From: Cereibacter ovatus
Lineage (GTDB): Bacteria; Pseudomonadota; Alphaproteobacteria; Rhodobacterales; Rhodobacteraceae
Assembly (NCBI RefSeq): GCF_900207575.1
Contig: NZ_OAOQ01000027.1
Coordinates: 1 to 32,950 of the forward strand
DNA: 32,950 nt
Reading direction: 5' to 3'
The number at the start of each line of letters is the position of its first letter. Position 1 is the first letter of the stretch. Under the pieces are notes generated by a model, which was not told the origin of the DNA, did not search any database, and worked only from the letters and a program-made list of their open reading frames with translations. The position numbers were made by a program, and so were the translations under genes. Shown here piece by piece: positions 32,484-32,950 of this stretch.

Positions 32484-32821
32484 GCACCTCGATCCCCCTG
32501 AACATTCTTATGGAACGATTGGGCAAGCAGTTGCACCGGCTTGCAGAGATGGGCGCGGATATCGAGGATGCCGTCGGCCGCACCATTTCCCGCACGGCTC
32601 CTTCCCCTTCAGATCTCCCGACACTGCAAGAGATCGATAATCTCGTGCAGTCGTTGCAGGGCTTGGCCGGATATGTCGAACGGCTCGCCGATCAGGTTGA
32701 TACGATCGTAAGAGTGGACACGTCAGAGCCGATCCGAGCGGTAAACCAAAAAAGCCTCGCGGCGGTCCTGATCGGATGCGATACCGTCGCGGTCGAGGCC
32801 GGAAGCGCAGACTTTTTCTGA
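32480..32821 (+). CDS. CheT-like small chemotaxis protein with DxxxQ motif
   Basis: This 113-residue helical protein is the last gene of the operon. The segment LQEIDNLVQSLQGLAGYVER contains D53-x-x-x-Q57, the active-site pattern of CheZ-type CheY-P phosphatases. Length, position at the end of the che operon and this motif fit CheT of Sinorhizobium, which is described as acting in signal termination and with CheR. The start overlaps the preceding cheY by 4 bp (ATGA). No signal peptide or membrane helix. Assignment to CheT is by position and motif, not by proven homology. Confidence 0.65.
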   Translation: MSTSIPLNILMERLGKQLHRLAEMGADIEDAVGRTISRTAPSPSDLPTLQEIDNLVQSLQGLAGYVERLADQVDTIVRVDTSEPIRAVNQKSLAAVLIGCDTVAVEAGSADFF

Positions 32822-32855
32822 TGTTCCGGCCGCGGCAGTTCCACTCACCACGGAG

Positions 32856-32950
32856 TGAACCGCGCCGGGTTTGCCGGAGGCTGATTTCGGTTAGTTACGC
32901 GGCCATGGGCTCGGTTTCCAGAGCGGCATAGAAGTTGGCCTCGGCTTCGG
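32856..32950 (-). mobile_element. IS3-family insertion sequence, one end
   Basis: The sequence TGAACCGCGCCGGGTTTGCC from 32856 has the form of IS3-family terminal repeats and is followed inward by the end of a transposase. It begins only 35 bp after the last chemotaxis gene and runs off the window. With the IS21/IS5 block at 17397-20217 it brackets the chemotaxis operon. Confidence 0.7.
32895..32950 (-). CDS. IS3-family transposase OrfB, C-terminal end (partial)
   Basis: The minus strand reads EAEANFYAALETEPMAA and stops at TAA (32895-32897). This tail is of the kind seen at the end of IS3-family OrfB integrase-type transposases. Only 17 residues are inside the window, so the family call rests on these residues plus the terminal repeat. 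Confidence 0.6.
   Translation of the reverse strand, partial: EAEANFYAALETEPMAA

Overview
The window looks like chromosomal DNA from a GC-rich alphaproteobacterium, most likely a member of the Rhodobacterales (Paracoccus/Rhodobacter relatives). The reasons are the high GC, the rpsF-rpsR-rplI operon with alphaproteobacterial-type proteins, a glycogen/trehalose remnant with malQ, P2-type tail genes, and a chemotaxis operon with CheS/CheT-like accessory genes as in alphaproteobacterial che operons. Everything here is read from the sequence by eye; no database search was run.

Layout. (1) 1-150: edge of an IS5-family insertion sequence. (2) 256-9231: a compact integrative element of about 9 kb bounded by perfect 47-bp direct repeats that copy the 3' part of tRNA-Cys. 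It carries a low-GC P-loop ATPase, a long non-coding stretch with eleven copies of the heptamer GGGGCAG/CTGCCCC, a prohead protease-major capsid fusion, a tail-tube-like protein, several unknown small genes, an Xre-type regulator at a divergent promoter with a palindrome, an excisionase-like protein and a tyrosine integrase next to the intact tRNA-Cys. No portal, terminase or tail-fibre gene is visible, so it resembles a phage satellite or capsid-based island more than a prophage. (3) 9490-12172: a second phage remnant (P2-like tail genes T', U, X, D and a winged-helix regulator) on the other side of the same tRNA. (4) 12686-16779: host core genes: rpsF-rpsR-rplI with promoter and terminator, an SDR-family protein and malQ. 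(5) 16983-20217: a scrapyard: a frameshifted maltokinase/TreS C-terminus fused to a piece of IS5-type transposase, which is itself split by an IS21-family element with a 7-bp target duplication; its istA is broken. (6) 20335-32821: a chemotaxis operon on the plus strand, mostly with overlapping or closely spaced genes: STAS-CheY-MCP-(MCP/CheZ-like hybrid)-MCP-CheD-STAS-CheY-CheA-CheW-CheR-CheY-CheT-like. No cheB is present where it would be expected. (7) 32856-32950: end of an IS3-family element.

How the genes work together. In the chemotaxis block two membrane receptors (one with a CheR/CheB-tether-like C-terminus) would signal through CheW to CheA, which phosphorylates three CheY-type receivers. 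CheR and CheD provide adaptation. The CheT-like protein and, more speculatively, the 597-residue soluble hybrid provide DxxxQ-type CheY-P phosphatase activity. In the satellite-like island the integrase and excisionase would handle mobility, the Xre protein control, and the protease-capsid fusion a shell, while packaging functions would have to come from a helper phage or be absent. The strongest candidates for undescribed biology are the minimal capsid island with its heptamer array and the soluble MCP/CheZ-like hybrid protein.
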